Part shown: positions 1 to 11,458 of the stretch, piece by piece
Layout of the letters: each line of letters starts with the position of its first letter
How positions within the stretch are numbered: the stretch's first letter is position 1
NCBI RefSeq assembly: GCF_015689195.1
Contig: NZ_CP065044.1
Coordinates: 4,464,001-4,528,000, forward strand
Source: Pectobacterium aroidearum
Lineage (GTDB): Bacteria > Pseudomonadota > Gammaproteobacteria > Enterobacterales > Enterobacteriaceae
Length of the DNA: 64,000 nt
Reading direction: 5' to 3'
The notes under the pieces: model-generated
Database searches by the model: none
Told to the model about the DNA's origin: nothing
What the model saw: only the letters and a program-made list of their open reading frames with translations
Program-made: the position numbers and the translations under genes

Positions 1-902
1 TTAATCTCTTCCAGCAGCGCTAAAGCTTGTCGGGATAGCGGCACCAGATGTTCTGAGCGCATCTTTGCGCCACGCTGCGAATGCTTCACGCCGGGAATGG
101 CTTCGCGTTCAGCCGGTATCGTCCACATGGCGCGTTTAAAATCGATTTCCGGCCAGCGGGCAAAACGTAGCTCACTGGAGCGGATAAAAACGCACAGCGT
201 GAGTTTTAAGGCCAGTCTGGTTAACACCCGCCCTTTGTGGCGTTCTATCCTTGCCAGAAAATCCGGCAGTTTATTCAGCTTCAGGGCTGGCCGATGGGTA
301 GCTTTTGGCGCGGCTATCGCCCCGGAGAGATCTTGCGCGGGGTTGCGCTCTATCAGATCGTTCTGCACCGCATAACGCATAATATCGGTGACGCGCTGGC
401 GCAGCCGTGACGCCAAATCAAGATGACCGTTCTGTTCGACGACTTTCAGCGGCTCCAGCAGGTCTTTGGTTTTCAGGTCGGCAATATGGCGATGCCCGAT
501 AGCAGGCAGTAGATTTCGTTCCATATCGCGCCATACCCGTCCGGCGTGTGTTTCTGACCACCGATTTTGGCTAATGTTTCGGTGCCAGTCCTGCGCGACC
601 TTCGCAAAAGTATTCAACGCCTCTTGCGCCTGCTCTTTTTCTTCTTCGCGCTTTTCCGTTGGGTGGATGCCTTCCAACAGCAGCAATCGTATCTCATCAC
701 GCTTCTCTCTGGCCTTCGCCAGCGAGACTAGCGGATAGGCACCGAACGCAATCCGGCTTTCCTTACCTTCAAAGCGGTACTTGAGATACCAGCGCTTAGA
801 GCCGTTAGGACTTACCAAAAGATACAGGCCGTGCGCGTCCGCGAGCTTATAGGCTTTCTCGCGGGGCTTGGCGGTACGGGCAACAACGTCGGTCAGTGCC
901 AT
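1..902 (-). CDS. P4-type tyrosine integrase, cut by the window edge
   Basis: The reverse strand reads from an ATG at 902 through 300 codons to the window edge without a stop, so the C-terminal catalytic end is missing. The N-terminus (MALTDVVARTAKPREKAYK, then DAHGLYLLV and KRWYLKYRFEGKESRIAFG) is the arm-binding DUF4102-type domain of P4/CP4-57 integrases. It is followed by a core-binding domain (HAGRVWRDMERNLLPAIG) and the start of the catalytic domain (RSSELRFARWPEIDF, containing the first catalytic Arg). Such enzymes insert islands into tRNA 3' ends. Its start faces a tRNA-Leu gene about 220 bp away, the usual layout, so the island should extend to the left, out of the window. Whether the enzyme is intact cannot be judged. 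Confidence 0.93.
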   Translation of the reverse strand, partial: MALTDVVARTAKPREKAYKLADAHGLYLLVSPNGSKRWYLKYRFEGKESRIAFGAYPLVSLAKAREKRDEIRLLLLEGIHPTEKREEEKEQAQEALNTFAKVAQDWHRNISQNRWSETHAGRVWRDMERNLLPAIGHRHIADLKTKDLLEPLKVVEQNGHLDLASRLRQRVTDIMRYAVQNDLIERNPAQDLSGAIAAPKATHRPALKLNKLPDFLARIERHKGRVLTRLALKLTLCVFIRSSELRFARWPEIDFKRAMWTIPAEREAIPGVKHSQRGAKMRSEHLVPLSRQALALLEEI

Positions 903-903
903 A

Positions 904-958
904 ATTTGGGGGTCAACTCATAATCGAAGTGAATTGACCCTTATCTTGACCCCCAAAT
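904..958. promoter_or_regulatory. 13-bp inverted repeat upstream of the integrase start
   Basis: ATTTGGGGGTCAA (904-916) and its exact reverse complement TTGACCCCCAAAT (946-958) flank 29 bp directly upstream of the integrase ATG at 902. The proximal arm lies where the ribosome binding site should be, and a third TTGACCC lies at 934-940. This fits an autoregulatory operator or an RNA hairpin that hides the start, but nothing in the sequence decides between them. Confidence 0.55.
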
Positions 959-972
959 CATCTGGATGTCAA

Positions 973-1082
973 TGGACGAAAAAAGACCACTGTGGATAAA
1001 ACAGACAAAATCGCAGCGAGAGGAATGAAATTAAAATCGTTATTTTACAGATAGATATGGACGTTACTGGACGATTACGGAC
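973..1082. other. TGGACG repeats, possible integrase arm sites
   Basis: TGGACG occurs at 973-978, 1058-1063 and 1068-1073, and a related TACGGAC follows at 1076-1082. The repeats lie in the 220-bp gap between the integrase and the tRNA. Short direct repeats in this position commonly serve as arm-type integrase or excisionase sites. This is an inference from position; no gene is supported in the gap. Confidence 0.35.
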
Positions 1083-1122
1083 ATAAAAAAAGCCACCCTG
1101 AGGTGACTTGATTTTCATACGA

Positions 1123-1207
1123 TGGTGCCGAAGGCCGGACTCGAACCGGCACACCTTGCGGCGGTTGATTTTGAATCAACTGCGTCTACCGATTTCGCCA
1201 CTTCGGC
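1123..1207 (-). tRNA. leuX: tRNA-Leu(CAA)
   Basis: The 85-nt reverse-strand sequence begins GCCGAAGTGGCGAAATCGG and ends CTTCGGCACCA. The seven-pair acceptor stem is perfect and CCA is encoded. The anticodon stem GTTGA/TCAAC holds the loop TTCAAAA, so the anticodon is CAA. A long variable arm and the GGTTCGAGTCC T-loop are present, as expected for a leucine tRNA. It closely matches E. coli leuX, a well-known integration target next to P4-like integrases. The attachment core is probably in its 3' half, which stays intact here. Confidence 0.96.
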
Positions 1208-1382
1208 ACAGAAGTAGTATGCGGAAAACGGGTGCATTATACCGTTTGACGGCCTACGCGCAACGTTAATCCACTCTGCGTTCGGTTAAGTGCTGAAAAA
1301 ATCATCTTTGGCAACGTGTTATCCCCGCTTTGCCTTATAGGATGTGCTGATGTGCTCTGCTGGGAACATTTTCTGCAGGCAA

Positions 1383-1414
1383 TAAAAAACGCCGAGGGAA
1401 TCATCCACTCGGCG
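1383..1414 (-). terminator. Rho-independent terminator after lptG
   Basis: On the reverse strand CGCCGAG and CTCGGCG (1408-1414 and 1390-1396) form a stem followed by a run of Ts. It lies about 20 bp beyond the lptG stop. The rest of 1208-1435 holds no gene that I can see. Confidence 0.8.
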
Positions 1415-1435
1415 CTTTCTCTGGTGTAGCTGGTG

Positions 1436-2512
1436 CTATCGGCGTTTCAGCAGCAGCGCCACGCTGATGCACAGGAACACCGAACTCGGTAAGATGGCGC
1501 CCAGGATCGGCGGGATGCCATAGACCAGACTGAGCGGGCGGAAAATCTCATTCAGCAGGTAGAAGAGGAAGCCGAAACTGATACCGATTACGATGCGTGA
1601 CCCCGCCGAGACGCTGCGCAGCGGGCCGAAGATGAAAGAGACCGCCATGAGCATCATCACCGCCACGGAGACCGGCGCAAAGATCTTGCTCCACATGTTC
1701 AGTTGGTAACGGCTCGACTCTTGTCCGCTTTGTTTCAGGTACTTAGCGTAATCATGCAGCCCGCGGATCGACAGCGCATCAGGCTCCAGCGCTACCACGC
1801 CCAGTTTGTCCGGCGTCAGGTTGGTTTTCCATTCACCACTAAGCGTCTGGCTACCGCCAATCTGTTTCCCATCGCTCAAATCCGATTCATCAACCTGCGA
1901 CAGCCTCCAGACATTCCTGTCATCTTCAAACTCAGCGGAGGCCGCATAGCGTACAGAGAGCAGTTTGTTGTTATCGTCAAAGTGGTAGATGTTAACGCCA
2001 GATAGCTCTTTATCGCCCGCAACCCGTTCGATATAGATAAAGTCATTGCCGTCTTTTGCCCACAGCCCGCCCTGCGTAGAGATCATCGACCCACCGGAGA
2101 TCATCTGAGAACGGTAGTTACGCGCCATCTGTTCCCCCTGCGGAGAAACCCATTCGCCAATCGCCATCGTCAACAGCACCAGCGGGATTGCGGTTTTCAT
2201 CACGGCAGTCGCAATCTGCAAGCGGGTAAAGCCGGAAGCCTGCATCACCACCAGTTCACTGCGAGTGGCGAGTTGGCCCAGCCCGAGCAATGCGCCGAGC
2301 AGCGCCGCCATCGGGAAGAAGATCTCAATATCTTTGGGGACGCTGAGCAGCGTGTACAGCCCAGCACCCAGCGCCGAATACTCGCCCTGCCCGACTTTAC
2401 GCAGTTGGTCGACAAACTTGATGATGCCGGAGAGCGACACCAGCATGAACAGCGTCGTCATGATGGTGGTGAAAATCGTTTTGCCGATATAGCGGTCTAA
2501 TACACCAAACAT
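1436..2512 (-). CDS. lptG: LPS export permease LptG
   Basis: The 358-aa protein (E. coli 360) begins MFGVLDRYIGKTIF. It has three hydrophobic helices in the first 120 residues, a periplasmic beta-rich domain (about 130-270) and three more helices to the C-terminus, the pattern of the LptF/LptG/YjgPQ family. With LptF and the ATPase LptB it forms the ABC transporter that pulls LPS out of the inner membrane and onto the LptC-A-D bridge. Its ATG overlaps the lptF stop by one base, so the two are translationally coupled. Gene order lptF-lptG divergent from pepA is conserved in enterobacteria. Confidence 0.97.
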   Translation of the reverse strand: MFGVLDRYIGKTIFTTIMTTLFMLVSLSGIIKFVDQLRKVGQGEYSALGAGLYTLLSVPKDIEIFFPMAALLGALLGLGQLATRSELVVMQASGFTRLQIATAVMKTAIPLVLLTMAIGEWVSPQGEQMARNYRSQMISGGSMISTQGGLWAKDGNDFIYIERVAGDKELSGVNIYHFDDNNKLLSVRYAASAEFEDDRNVWRLSQVDESDLSDGKQIGGSQTLSGEWKTNLTPDKLGVVALEPDALSIRGLHDYAKYLKQSGQESSRYQLNMWSKIFAPVSVAVMMLMAVSFIFGPLRSVSAGSRIVIGISFGFLFYLLNEIFRPLSLVYGIPPILGAILPSSVFLCISVALLLKRR

Positions 2513-3627
2513 CAGGCCGCTCCTTGTGTTTTAAGAGTACGAGGCTTAAAGCGAGCGCGCACTTTGCGCATCGGTACGGTATCCCACAGGTTAAGCATCA
2601 CCGCGATGCCAAAGTACATCAAGTTGGTCAACCAGACCCATACCATCGGATCGATTTTTCCTTTACTGGCGTTAGAACGCAGCGAGCTTTGCAACAGGAA
2701 GAAGATCAGGTACAGCAGCATCGCAGGCAGCATGCTCAGCACCCTGCCCTGACGGGGATTCACCACACTCAGCGGCACCACCATCAGCGCCATAATCAGC
2801 ACCGAAAGAATCAACGTCAGGCGCCAGTGGAACTCTGCGCGCGCATCGTGCGCGTCCGAATGCCACAGGGTTTGCATATTCATTTGCTGCACGTCGCTAT
2901 TATTTAGCGTCACGCTCTGGTGGCCGATCACGGCCTGATAGTTGGTGAAATCCGTAATACGAAAATCACGCAAAAGCGCCGTGCCTTCGTAACGCGACCC
3001 GTTATCCAGCGTTACGACTTGCGCACCGTCTTCGTTTTGTTTGATATGACCGCGATCGGCAACCACGACAGAAGGCCGCGCGTTACCGCTGGGGCGCAGC
3101 TGCGCCAGAAAGACGTGCTGAAACTCCGAGCCTTTAACATTGCCAACAAACAGCACCGCGTTGCCACCCTGCGCGGACTGGAACTGCCCTTCGACCAGCG
3201 TCGCCATACCGGGGTTCGCTTTCGCTTCCGCCAGCACTTCTTCCTGATGCCGGGACGACCACGGGCTGAGCCACATGACGTTAATGGTCGCGATGACAGC
3301 GGTGAACACCGCCAAGGCCAGAGCGGCTTTTAGCAACACGCGTTTGCCCAGCCCACAGGCGTGCATGACGGTGATTTCGCTTTCCGCATAGAGGCGGCCA
3401 AACGTCATCAATACGCCAAGAAACAGACTTAATGGCAGGATGAGCTGCACCATCTCTGGCACGCCCAATCCCAACAGGGAGATAACCAAATTTGTCGGGA
3501 TTTCACCATCAACCGCAGCGCCCAGTATCCGCACTAATTTCTGACAAAAGAAAATCAGTAACAGAATGAAAAGGATGGCCAGTTGGCTCTTAAAGGTTTC
3601 CCGTACCAGATATCGAATGATGATCAC
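2512..3627 (-). CDS. lptF: LPS export permease LptF
   Basis: The 371-aa protein (E. coli 366) starts MIIIRYLVRETFKSQLAIL. It has the same six-helix plan as LptG, with the periplasmic domain at about 130-260 and a basic cytoplasmic tail (RKVRARFKPRTLKTQG). It pairs with LptG as the heterodimeric membrane part of the LptB2FG transporter. It is first in the lptF-lptG operon and divergent from pepA, with which it shares a 283-bp intergenic region. Confidence 0.97.
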   Translation of the reverse strand: MIIIRYLVRETFKSQLAILFILLLIFFCQKLVRILGAAVDGEIPTNLVISLLGLGVPEMVQLILPLSLFLGVLMTFGRLYAESEITVMHACGLGKRVLLKAALALAVFTAVIATINVMWLSPWSSRHQEEVLAEAKANPGMATLVEGQFQSAQGGNAVLFVGNVKGSEFQHVFLAQLRPSGNARPSVVVADRGHIKQNEDGAQVVTLDNGSRYEGTALLRDFRITDFTNYQAVIGHQSVTLNNSDVQQMNMQTLWHSDAHDARAEFHWRLTLILSVLIMALMVVPLSVVNPRQGRVLSMLPAMLLYLIFFLLQSSLRSNASKGKIDPMVWVWLTNLMYFGIAVMLNLWDTVPMRKVRARFKPRTLKTQGAA

Positions 3628-5422
<1,795 letters not shown>

Positions 5423-5526
5423 GGCTTTCGCGTCAGGGCAATGGCCTTATCATGTCATTGTCGTCTTATGGGCCGGACTTCCGGCCCTTATCACTTTCTG
5501 GCTCTTAGCAATCAATAGTGTGAACA

Positions 5527-5976
5527 ATGAAAAACGCAACGTTCTATCTTCTCGAACACGACAGCAAAAGCGGTGAGCTCAGCGCCCATGAGGCTCTGGC
5601 ATGCGATCTGGCGGCAGAACGTTGGCGAGCAGGAAAGCGCGTGCTGATTGCCTGCGAAGACGAGCAGCAGGCCATCAGGCTCGACGAGGCGCTGTGGCAA
5701 CGCGATCCTACTGCGTTCGTGCCGCATAATCTGGCAGGCGAAGGGCCGCGTCACGGTGCGCCGGTCGAACTAGCATGGCCGCAGCGGCGTGGCAATGCGC
5801 CACGGGATCTGCTGATTAGCCTGTTGCCGCAGTTCGCAGATTTTGCCACCGCTTTCCATGAAGTGATAGACTTTGTCCCTTACGAAGAATCCTTGAAACA
5901 GTTGGCGCGCGACCGCTATAAAACTTATCGCAGCGTCGGCTTCCAATTGACCACGGCTACGCCGCCAACTCACTGA
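5527..5976 (+). CDS. holC: DNA polymerase III chi subunit
   Basis: The 149-aa protein (E. coli 147) begins MKNATFYLLEHDSKSGELSAHE and carries the HolC fold, with the motif RDLLISLLPQFADFATAFHEVIDFVP near residues 93-118. Chi binds psi in the clamp loader and contacts SSB on the lagging strand. It lies between pepA and valS as in other enterobacteria, and its stop is 12 bp before the valS ATG, so the two are probably co-transcribed. Confidence 0.95.
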   Translation: MKNATFYLLEHDSKSGELSAHEALACDLAAERWRAGKRVLIACEDEQQAIRLDEALWQRDPTAFVPHNLAGEGPRHGAPVELAWPQRRGNAPRDLLISLLPQFADFATAFHEVIDFVPYEESLKQLARDRYKTYRSVGFQLTTATPPTH

Positions 5977-5988
5977 ATTTTGAGCATA

Positions 5989-8844
5989 ATGGAAACGAAA
6001 TATAACCCGCAAGATATCGAGCAGCCGCTCTACGAACACTGGGAAAAACAAGGCTACTTCAAGCCGCACGGCGACACGAGTAAAGAAAGCTTCAGCATCA
6101 TGATCCCGCCGCCCAACGTCACCGGCAGCTTGCATATGGGTCATGCTTTCCAGCAAACCATTATGGATACGTTGATTCGCTATCAGCGTATGCAGGGTAA
6201 AAATACTCTGTGGCAGGCGGGGACCGACCACGCAGGTATCGCCACGCAGATGGTCGTTGAGCGCAAAATCGCCGCAGAAGAAGGCAAAACTCGCCACGAT
6301 TACGGCCGCGAAGCGTTCATCGACAAAATCTGGCAGTGGAAAGGCGAATCCGGCGGCAACATTACCCGTCAGATGCGCCGTCTGGGCAACTCCGTTGACT
6401 GGGAGCGCGAGCGCTTCACCATGGATGAAGGCCTGTCCAACGCGGTGAAGGAAGTTTTCGTCCGCCTGTATAAAGAAGATCTGATTTACCGCGGCAAACG
6501 TCTGGTGAACTGGGATCCGAAGCTGCGCACCGCGATTTCCGATCTGGAAGTCGAAAACCGCGAAGTGAAAGGATCAATGTGGCACCTGCGCTATCCGCTG
6601 GCCGATGGCGTGAAAACCGCCGAAGGGAAAGACTATCTGGTCGTCGCCACCACCCGCCCGGAAACCATGCTGGGTGATACCGGTATCGCCGTTAACCCGG
6701 AAGATCCGCGCTATAAAGATCTGATCGGCAAAGAAGTGATCCTGCCATTGATTGGCCGCCGTATTCCGATTGTTGGCGACGAACATGCCGATATGGAAAA
6801 AGGCACCGGCTGCGTGAAGATCACACCAGCACACGACTTCAACGACTACGAAGTCGGTAAACGTCATCAGTTGCCGATGGTAAATATCCTGACGTTCGAC
6901 GGTGATATCCGTCAGAGCGCCGAAGTGTTTGATACCAATGGCGAAGCCAGCACCGTTTACAGCAGCGACATTCCAGAAGCCTTCCAGGGTCTGGAACGTT
7001 TTGCCGCACGTAAAGCGCTCGTCGCCGCATTCGATGAACTCGGCCTGCTGGAAGAGATCAAGGCACACGATTTGACCGTTCCTTACGGTGACCGTGGCGG
7101 TGTCGTCATTGAACCTATGCTGACCGATCAGTGGTACGTGCGCGCTGCCGTGCTGGCTAAGCCGGCGGTAGAAGCCGTTGAAGATGGTCGCATTCAGTTC
7201 GTACCAAAACAGTACGAAAACATGTACTTCAGTTGGATGCGTGACATTCAGGACTGGTGTATTTCCCGTCAGCTGTGGTGGGGTCACCGTATCCCGGCCT
7301 GGTACGACGCGAACGGCAACGTCTATGTGGGACGTACCGAAGCGGAAGTACGCAGTGAAAACAACCTCGCTGATGATGTCGTTCTGAATCAGGACGAAGA
7401 CGTACTGGATACCTGGTTCTCATCCGGCCTGTGGACATTCTCTACGCTGGGTTGGCCGGAGCAGACGCCAGATCTGAAAGCATTCCACCCAAGCAGCGTG
7501 ATGGTGAGCGGCTTCGACATCATCTTCTTCTGGATTGCCCGCATGATCATGCTGACCATGCACTTCATCAAAGACGAAGACGGCAAACCGCAGGTGCCAT
7601 TCCACACCGTCTACATGACCGGCCTGATCCGTGATGAGGAAGGCCAGAAGATGTCCAAATCCAAAGGGAACGTCATCGACCCACTGGATATGGTGGACGG
7701 CATTTCGCTGGAAGCGCTGCTGGAAAAACGTACCGGCAACATGATGCAGCCGCAGCTGGCGGAAAAAATCCGCAAGCGTACCGAGAAACAGTTCCCGAAC
7801 GGCATCGAGCCTCACGGTACAGACGCCCTGCGCTTTACGCTGGCGGCGCTGGCTTCAACCGGTCGCGACATCAACTGGGATATGAAGCGTCTGGAAGGTT
7901 ACCGCAACTTCTGTAACAAGCTGTGGAATGCCAGCCGTTTTGTGTTGATGAACACCGAAGATCAGGACTGTGGCTTTGGTGCAGGCGAGAAAGTGCTGTC
8001 GCTGGCTGACCGCTGGATTCTGGCAGAATTCAACCGTACGGTGAAAGCCTATCGCGAAGCGCTGGACGGCTATCGCTTTGATATTGCTGCCGGTATTCTG
8101 TACGAATTCACCTGGAACCAGTTCTGCGACTGGTATCTGGAGTTGACGAAGCCTGTGATGAATGGCGGCTCAGAAGCAGAGTTGCGCGGTACACGCCATA
8201 CGCTGGTTACCGTACTGGAAGCGCTGCTGCGTCTGGCGCACCCAATTATTCCGTTCATTACCGAAACCATCTGGCTACGCGTTAAAGCGCTGAAAGGCAT
8301 TAGCGCCGACACGATCATGTTGCAGCCGTTCCCTGAGTTCGATGCCGCGCAGGAAGATACGCTGGCTCTGAACGATCTGGAGTGGATCAAGCAGGCGATC
8401 ATCGCCGTGCGTAACATCCGTGCGGAAATGAACATCGCGCCGGGCAAACCGCTGGAAGTGTTACTGCGTGACGCCACAGCTGAAGCACAGCGTCGCGTGG
8501 AAGAGAACCGCAGCTTCATCCAAACGCTGGCGCGTCTGGAAAACATCACAGTGCTGCCTGCAGGCGATAAAGGTCCGGTTTCCGTCACTAAACTCATCGA
8601 CGGCGCCGAGCTGCTAATTCCTATGGCTGGCCTGATCGACAAAGCAGCAGAGCTGGATCGTCTGGCGAAAGAAGTGGCGAAAATCGAAGCTGAGATTGGC
8701 CGCATCGAAAGCAAGCTGTCCAACGAAGGCTTTGTGGCGCGCGCGCCGGAAGCGGTCGTCGCCAAAGAGCGTGAGAAGATGGACGGCTATGCCGTAGCGA
8801 AAGCCAAACTGCTGGAACAGCAAGCGGTCATCGCCGCACTGTAA
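5989..8844 (+). CDS. valS: Valyl-tRNA synthetase
   Basis: The 951-aa class I synthetase has exactly the E. coli length. HMGH (residues 49-52) is the HIGH signature and KMSKS (554-558) the second ATP motif. The editing CP1 domain lies between about 190 and 420 ([12 protein letters not shown]), and a C-terminal coiled coil begins near 885. It charges tRNA-Val in the cytoplasm. The frame is open to an upstream TTG at 5980, but ATG 5989 gives the family N-terminus ([21 protein letters not shown]), so I chose it. Confidence 0.98.
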   Translation: METKYNPQDIEQPLYEHWEKQGYFKPHGDTSKESFSIMIPPPNVTGSLHMGHAFQQTIMDTLIRYQRMQGKNTLWQAGTDHAGIATQMVVERKIAAEEGKTRHDYGREAFIDKIWQWKGESGGNITRQMRRLGNSVDWERERFTMDEGLSNAVKEVFVRLYKEDLIYRGKRLVNWDPKLRTAISDLEVENREVKGSMWHLRYPLADGVKTAEGKDYLVVATTRPETMLGDTGIAVNPEDPRYKDLIGKEVILPLIGRRIPIVGDEHADMEKGTGCVKITPAHDFNDYEVGKRHQLPMVNILTFDGDIRQSAEVFDTNGEASTVYSSDIPEAFQGLERFAARKALVAAFDELGLLEEIKAHDLTVPYGDRGGVVIEPMLTDQWYVRAAVLAKPAVEAVEDGRIQFVPKQYENMYFSWMRDIQDWCISRQLWWGHRIPAWYDANGNVYVGRTEAEVRSENNLADDVVLNQDEDVLDTWFSSGLWTFSTLGWPEQTPDLKAFHPSSVMVSGFDIIFFWIARMIMLTMHFIKDEDGKPQVPFHTVYMTGLIRDEEGQKMSKSKGNVIDPLDMVDGISLEALLEKRTGNMMQPQLAEKIRKRTEKQFPNGIEPHGTDALRFTLAALASTGRDINWDMKRLEGYRNFCNKLWNASRFVLMNTEDQDCGFGAGEKVLSLADRWILAEFNRTVKAYREALDGYRFDIAAGILYEFTWNQFCDWYLELTKPVMNGGSEAELRGTRHTLVTVLEALLRLAHPIIPFITETIWLRVKALKGISADTIMLQPFPEFDAAQEDTLALNDLEWIKQAIIAVRNIRAEMNIAPGKPLEVLLRDATAEAQRRVEENRSFIQTLARLENITVLPAGDKGPVSVTKLIDGAELLIPMAGLIDKAAELDRLAKEVAKIEAEIGRIESKLSNEGFVARAPEAVVAKEREKMDGYAVAKAKLLEQQAVIAAL

Positions 8845-8881
8845 CGCTAACCGGTTTCCAGACGGTAGTCTGATCGGTACG

Positions 8882-8915
8882 AAAGCCCCGTTGCAAAACG
8901 GGGCTTTTTATTTTT
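8882..8915 (+). terminator. Terminator after valS
   Basis: AAGCCCCGTT and AACGGGGCTT form a strong GC stem followed by TTTTTATTTTT. It lies about 40 bp after the valS stop and closes the pepA/holC/valS block. Confidence 0.93.
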
Positions 8916-8981
8916 GCTCGAATAAAAAGGCTTTCAATTACAATCTATTCACTTCACACGATGCAGGAATGGAGTAACACA

Positions 8982-9542
8982 ATGAGCAACACGAAGCATG
9001 ATGATGTCAGCAAATTTCTGAGCTACGTTTTACGGCACAAACCCGAAGCCATTGGATTAACGTTGAACAGCGAAGGATGGGCAAATATTGCCGAGCTGAT
9101 TAGCTGTGCGGCAAAAGACGGGCGTCTTCTAACCAGAGAAGTGATTCAATCCGTCGTCGATAACAGTGACAAAAAGCGTTTTTCTATTTCAGCAGATGGG
9201 TTATCAATCCGCGCAGCACAGGGACACTCGTCAGCGCAGGTCGATCTGCGTTACGAGCCCAAAGTCCCACCCGAGTTTCTTTACCACGGCACCGCAACCC
9301 GATTTATCGATTCAATCAATCAGCAGGGTTTGCGTCCCGGTTCACGTCAGTATGTACATTTGTCTGCCGATGAGGCGACAGCGATAACCGTCGGCCAACG
9401 GCATGGCAAGCCCACGGTGCTAAAAATAAAGACGCTGGAAATGCATCAGCAGGGGTTCATTTTTTATCAAGCGGATAACGGCGTCTGGCTAACGTTAACG
9501 GTTCCCGTGCCGTTTATCGATTCCACACCATTTATAGATTGA
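8982..9542 (+). CDS. kptA: RNA 2'-phosphotransferase (KptA/Tpt1 family)
   Basis: The 186-aa protein matches the family in length (E. coli KptA 184). It has the N-terminal winged-helix signature [19 protein letters not shown], with EGW after it, and the C-terminal NAD-binding part [25 protein letters not shown]. In eukaryotes Tpt1 transfers the 2'-phosphate left by tRNA splicing onto NAD; the bacterial substrate is not established. An ATG at 8961 is in frame, but GGAG sits seven bases upstream of 8982 and the shorter form matches the family. It stands alone between valS and a chemoreceptor. Confidence 0.93.
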   Translation: MSNTKHDDVSKFLSYVLRHKPEAIGLTLNSEGWANIAELISCAAKDGRLLTREVIQSVVDNSDKKRFSISADGLSIRAAQGHSSAQVDLRYEPKVPPEFLYHGTATRFIDSINQQGLRPGSRQYVHLSADEATAITVGQRHGKPTVLKIKTLEMHQQGFIFYQADNGVWLTLTVPVPFIDSTPFID

Positions 9543-9619
9543 TGAGTACGTACATGAATCGCCTGTCTTCACTTCCCAACCAGCATGAGCGAAAACAGGC
9601 GATGGCGATCGGTTAACGC

Positions 9620-11239
9620 TTAGCGGGCATCGGCCAGTGCAATGTTCTGGCGCAAGCTGGGCAGTACATTATCCATCTCCATGTTTTCTCTTGCGATCTG
9701 GAAGCGGGAAACGGACTGTTGCAAGTTAACTACCTGTTCCTGAAGTGCATTTGCCGAGGTTGCCACTTCTGATACCAAGGACGCATTCTGCTGAGTCACA
9801 CCATCCATCTGATTGATGGCGATATTGATCTGCGAAATGCCGCGGCTCTGCTCGCTGGAAGCCAGCGTGATCTCATCCATGATATCGACCACTTTTTTCA
9901 CATCCATCAGCACTTCGTCCATGGTGTTGCCGGCGACTTCAACCAGACCCGCACCCTTTTCAATACGGCTAAGAGAATCATCAATCATGGTGCCGATCTC
10001 TTTTGCTGCCGTCGCACTGCGTGCAGCCAGCATCCGCACTTCAGACGCAACCACCGCAAAACCTTTACCGTATTGACCCGCACGCGCCGATTCAACTGCG
10101 GCGTTCAGCGCCAACAGGTTAGTCTGGAAGGCGATGCCGTCGATCACGCCAACAATGTCGGAGATCTTGGCAGAACTCTGCTTGATGGAACGCATGGTAT
10201 CCACCACTTCGGAGACGACATTACCGCCGCGAGACGCAGAATTAGAGGCTTTCAGCGCCAGATCGTTGGCTTTACGCGTGTTGTCTTCGTTGTTTTTCAC
10301 CGTCGACATGATCTGTTCCATGCTTGACGCCGTTTCATCCAACGAGGCCGCCTGCTGCTCGGTACGACTGGAGAGATCGATGTTGCCGGAAGCGATTTCC
10401 TCAACCCCGACACTGATCGCATCGGTTCCGTTACGCACCACACGTACCATGTTTTCCAGCCCGTCACGCATACGCTGCACTGCGGCAAACAGGTGTGCGA
10501 TTTCATTTTTTCCGCTGCTATCAATCTGCGCACGCAGGTCGCCTTCAGCAATGCGATCAAAGACGGAAATAGCCTGATTCAGCGGTTTCACGATCATATT
10601 AGTCATGACAGACCAGGCCAGCGCCGCCAGCAGTAGTGCACAGGCGATCGCCGTGTACAGAATGGTCTCCATCAGATTCACACGCCCATTCGAATCCGCA
10701 TAGGCTTCATCAATGCTCTTCAGCTTAAAGGCCACCAGCGCTTTAGAGGATTTATCAAACGCGGCATACAGCACCGTCGATTTCCCTGCGCGCTGACGAT
10801 ATTCATCCAGATTTCCTGCGTTAAGCGCCGCAAATGCCGGATCGATAAAGTCCTGCATCAGCGTATTGCGCTTCTCGGCCATATCCGCAGAAATCACTTT
10901 CTCTTCGTCGGACTGCGGGTATTTCAGGTATTCCTGCCATTTTTCGCTGGCGCCATCAACTTTAGTTCGGGCACGGCCCAGTGCGACTTTCGCCGCCTCG
11001 ACATCCCCTTTCCCCATTAATGATTCGTACAGACGCAAATCCAACCGACCACGCAACAGCAGTTCAGAGCTGTCATTCAGTGCAACCAGCCCTGGCAGCA
11101 CTTCCATATCGACACGGGCAAATGATTTGTTTCCTGACTGAACCGCAACCAACCCTAGAACGCCGACAAAAAGCAGTAACGCCGCTAACGAAAACACCAT
11201 CATGCTGAGTGCAGTACGGATCTTTATCTTACGAAACAT
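9620..11239 (-). CDS. Methyl-accepting chemotaxis protein
   Basis: The 539-aa chemoreceptor has an N-terminal membrane helix (about 10-32), a periplasmic four-helix-bundle type sensor (about 33-188), a second helix (about 190-212), a HAMP domain (PLNQAISVFDRIAEGDLRAQI) and the cytoplasmic signalling domain with the conserved hairpin tip (IDGIAFQTNLLALNAAVE). It signals to CheA/CheW. The ligand cannot be read from the sequence. The C-terminus (IALADAR) lacks the NWETF-type pentapeptide that tethers CheR/CheB, so it may depend on other receptors for methylation. It is monocistronic. Confidence 0.95.
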   Translation of the reverse strand: MFRKIKIRTALSMMVFSLAALLLFVGVLGLVAVQSGNKSFARVDMEVLPGLVALNDSSELLLRGRLDLRLYESLMGKGDVEAAKVALGRARTKVDGASEKWQEYLKYPQSDEEKVISADMAEKRNTLMQDFIDPAFAALNAGNLDEYRQRAGKSTVLYAAFDKSSKALVAFKLKSIDEAYADSNGRVNLMETILYTAIACALLLAALAWSVMTNMIVKPLNQAISVFDRIAEGDLRAQIDSSGKNEIAHLFAAVQRMRDGLENMVRVVRNGTDAISVGVEEIASGNIDLSSRTEQQAASLDETASSMEQIMSTVKNNEDNTRKANDLALKASNSASRGGNVVSEVVDTMRSIKQSSAKISDIVGVIDGIAFQTNLLALNAAVESARAGQYGKGFAVVASEVRMLAARSATAAKEIGTMIDDSLSRIEKGAGLVEVAGNTMDEVLMDVKKVVDIMDEITLASSEQSRGISQINIAINQMDGVTQQNASLVSEVATSANALQEQVVNLQQSVSRFQIARENMEMDNVLPSLRQNIALADAR

Positions 11240-11411
11240 AAATTGTCCCTGTGGTCTGAAATAAGAGAGGGTGAGCGCCAGCTCTACAGCGGAGCCGTTC
11301 AGTTATTTACGTAATGGTCGTTATATTTCCAGGCATGCTAAACCCACGAACCGAAATAAATTCGTTATAAAACCGTAATAAAATAAAGAAACGTATAAAT
11401 AAACATATAAA

Positions 11412-11452
11412 AAAGACGATGACCGACAGAAAATAGACTTTCTGTCGGTCAT
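11412..11452 (-). terminator. Terminator of the alpha/beta hydrolase gene
   Basis: ATGACCGACAGAAA and TTTCTGTCGGTCAT (11419-11452) form a perfect 14-bp stem with a 6-nt loop. On the minus strand it is followed by CGTCTTTTTT, directly after the stop at 11459. Confidence 0.9.
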
Positions 11453-11458
11453 TAAGAT

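Noticed and set aside
969-1154. Reverse ORF of 61 codons
   Set aside because: It starts inside the tRNA-Leu gene and has no ribosome site; its sequence shows no coding character.
6574-7287. Long reverse ORF opposite valS
   Set aside because: It is a shadow of valS, whose catalytic motifs fix the coding strand.
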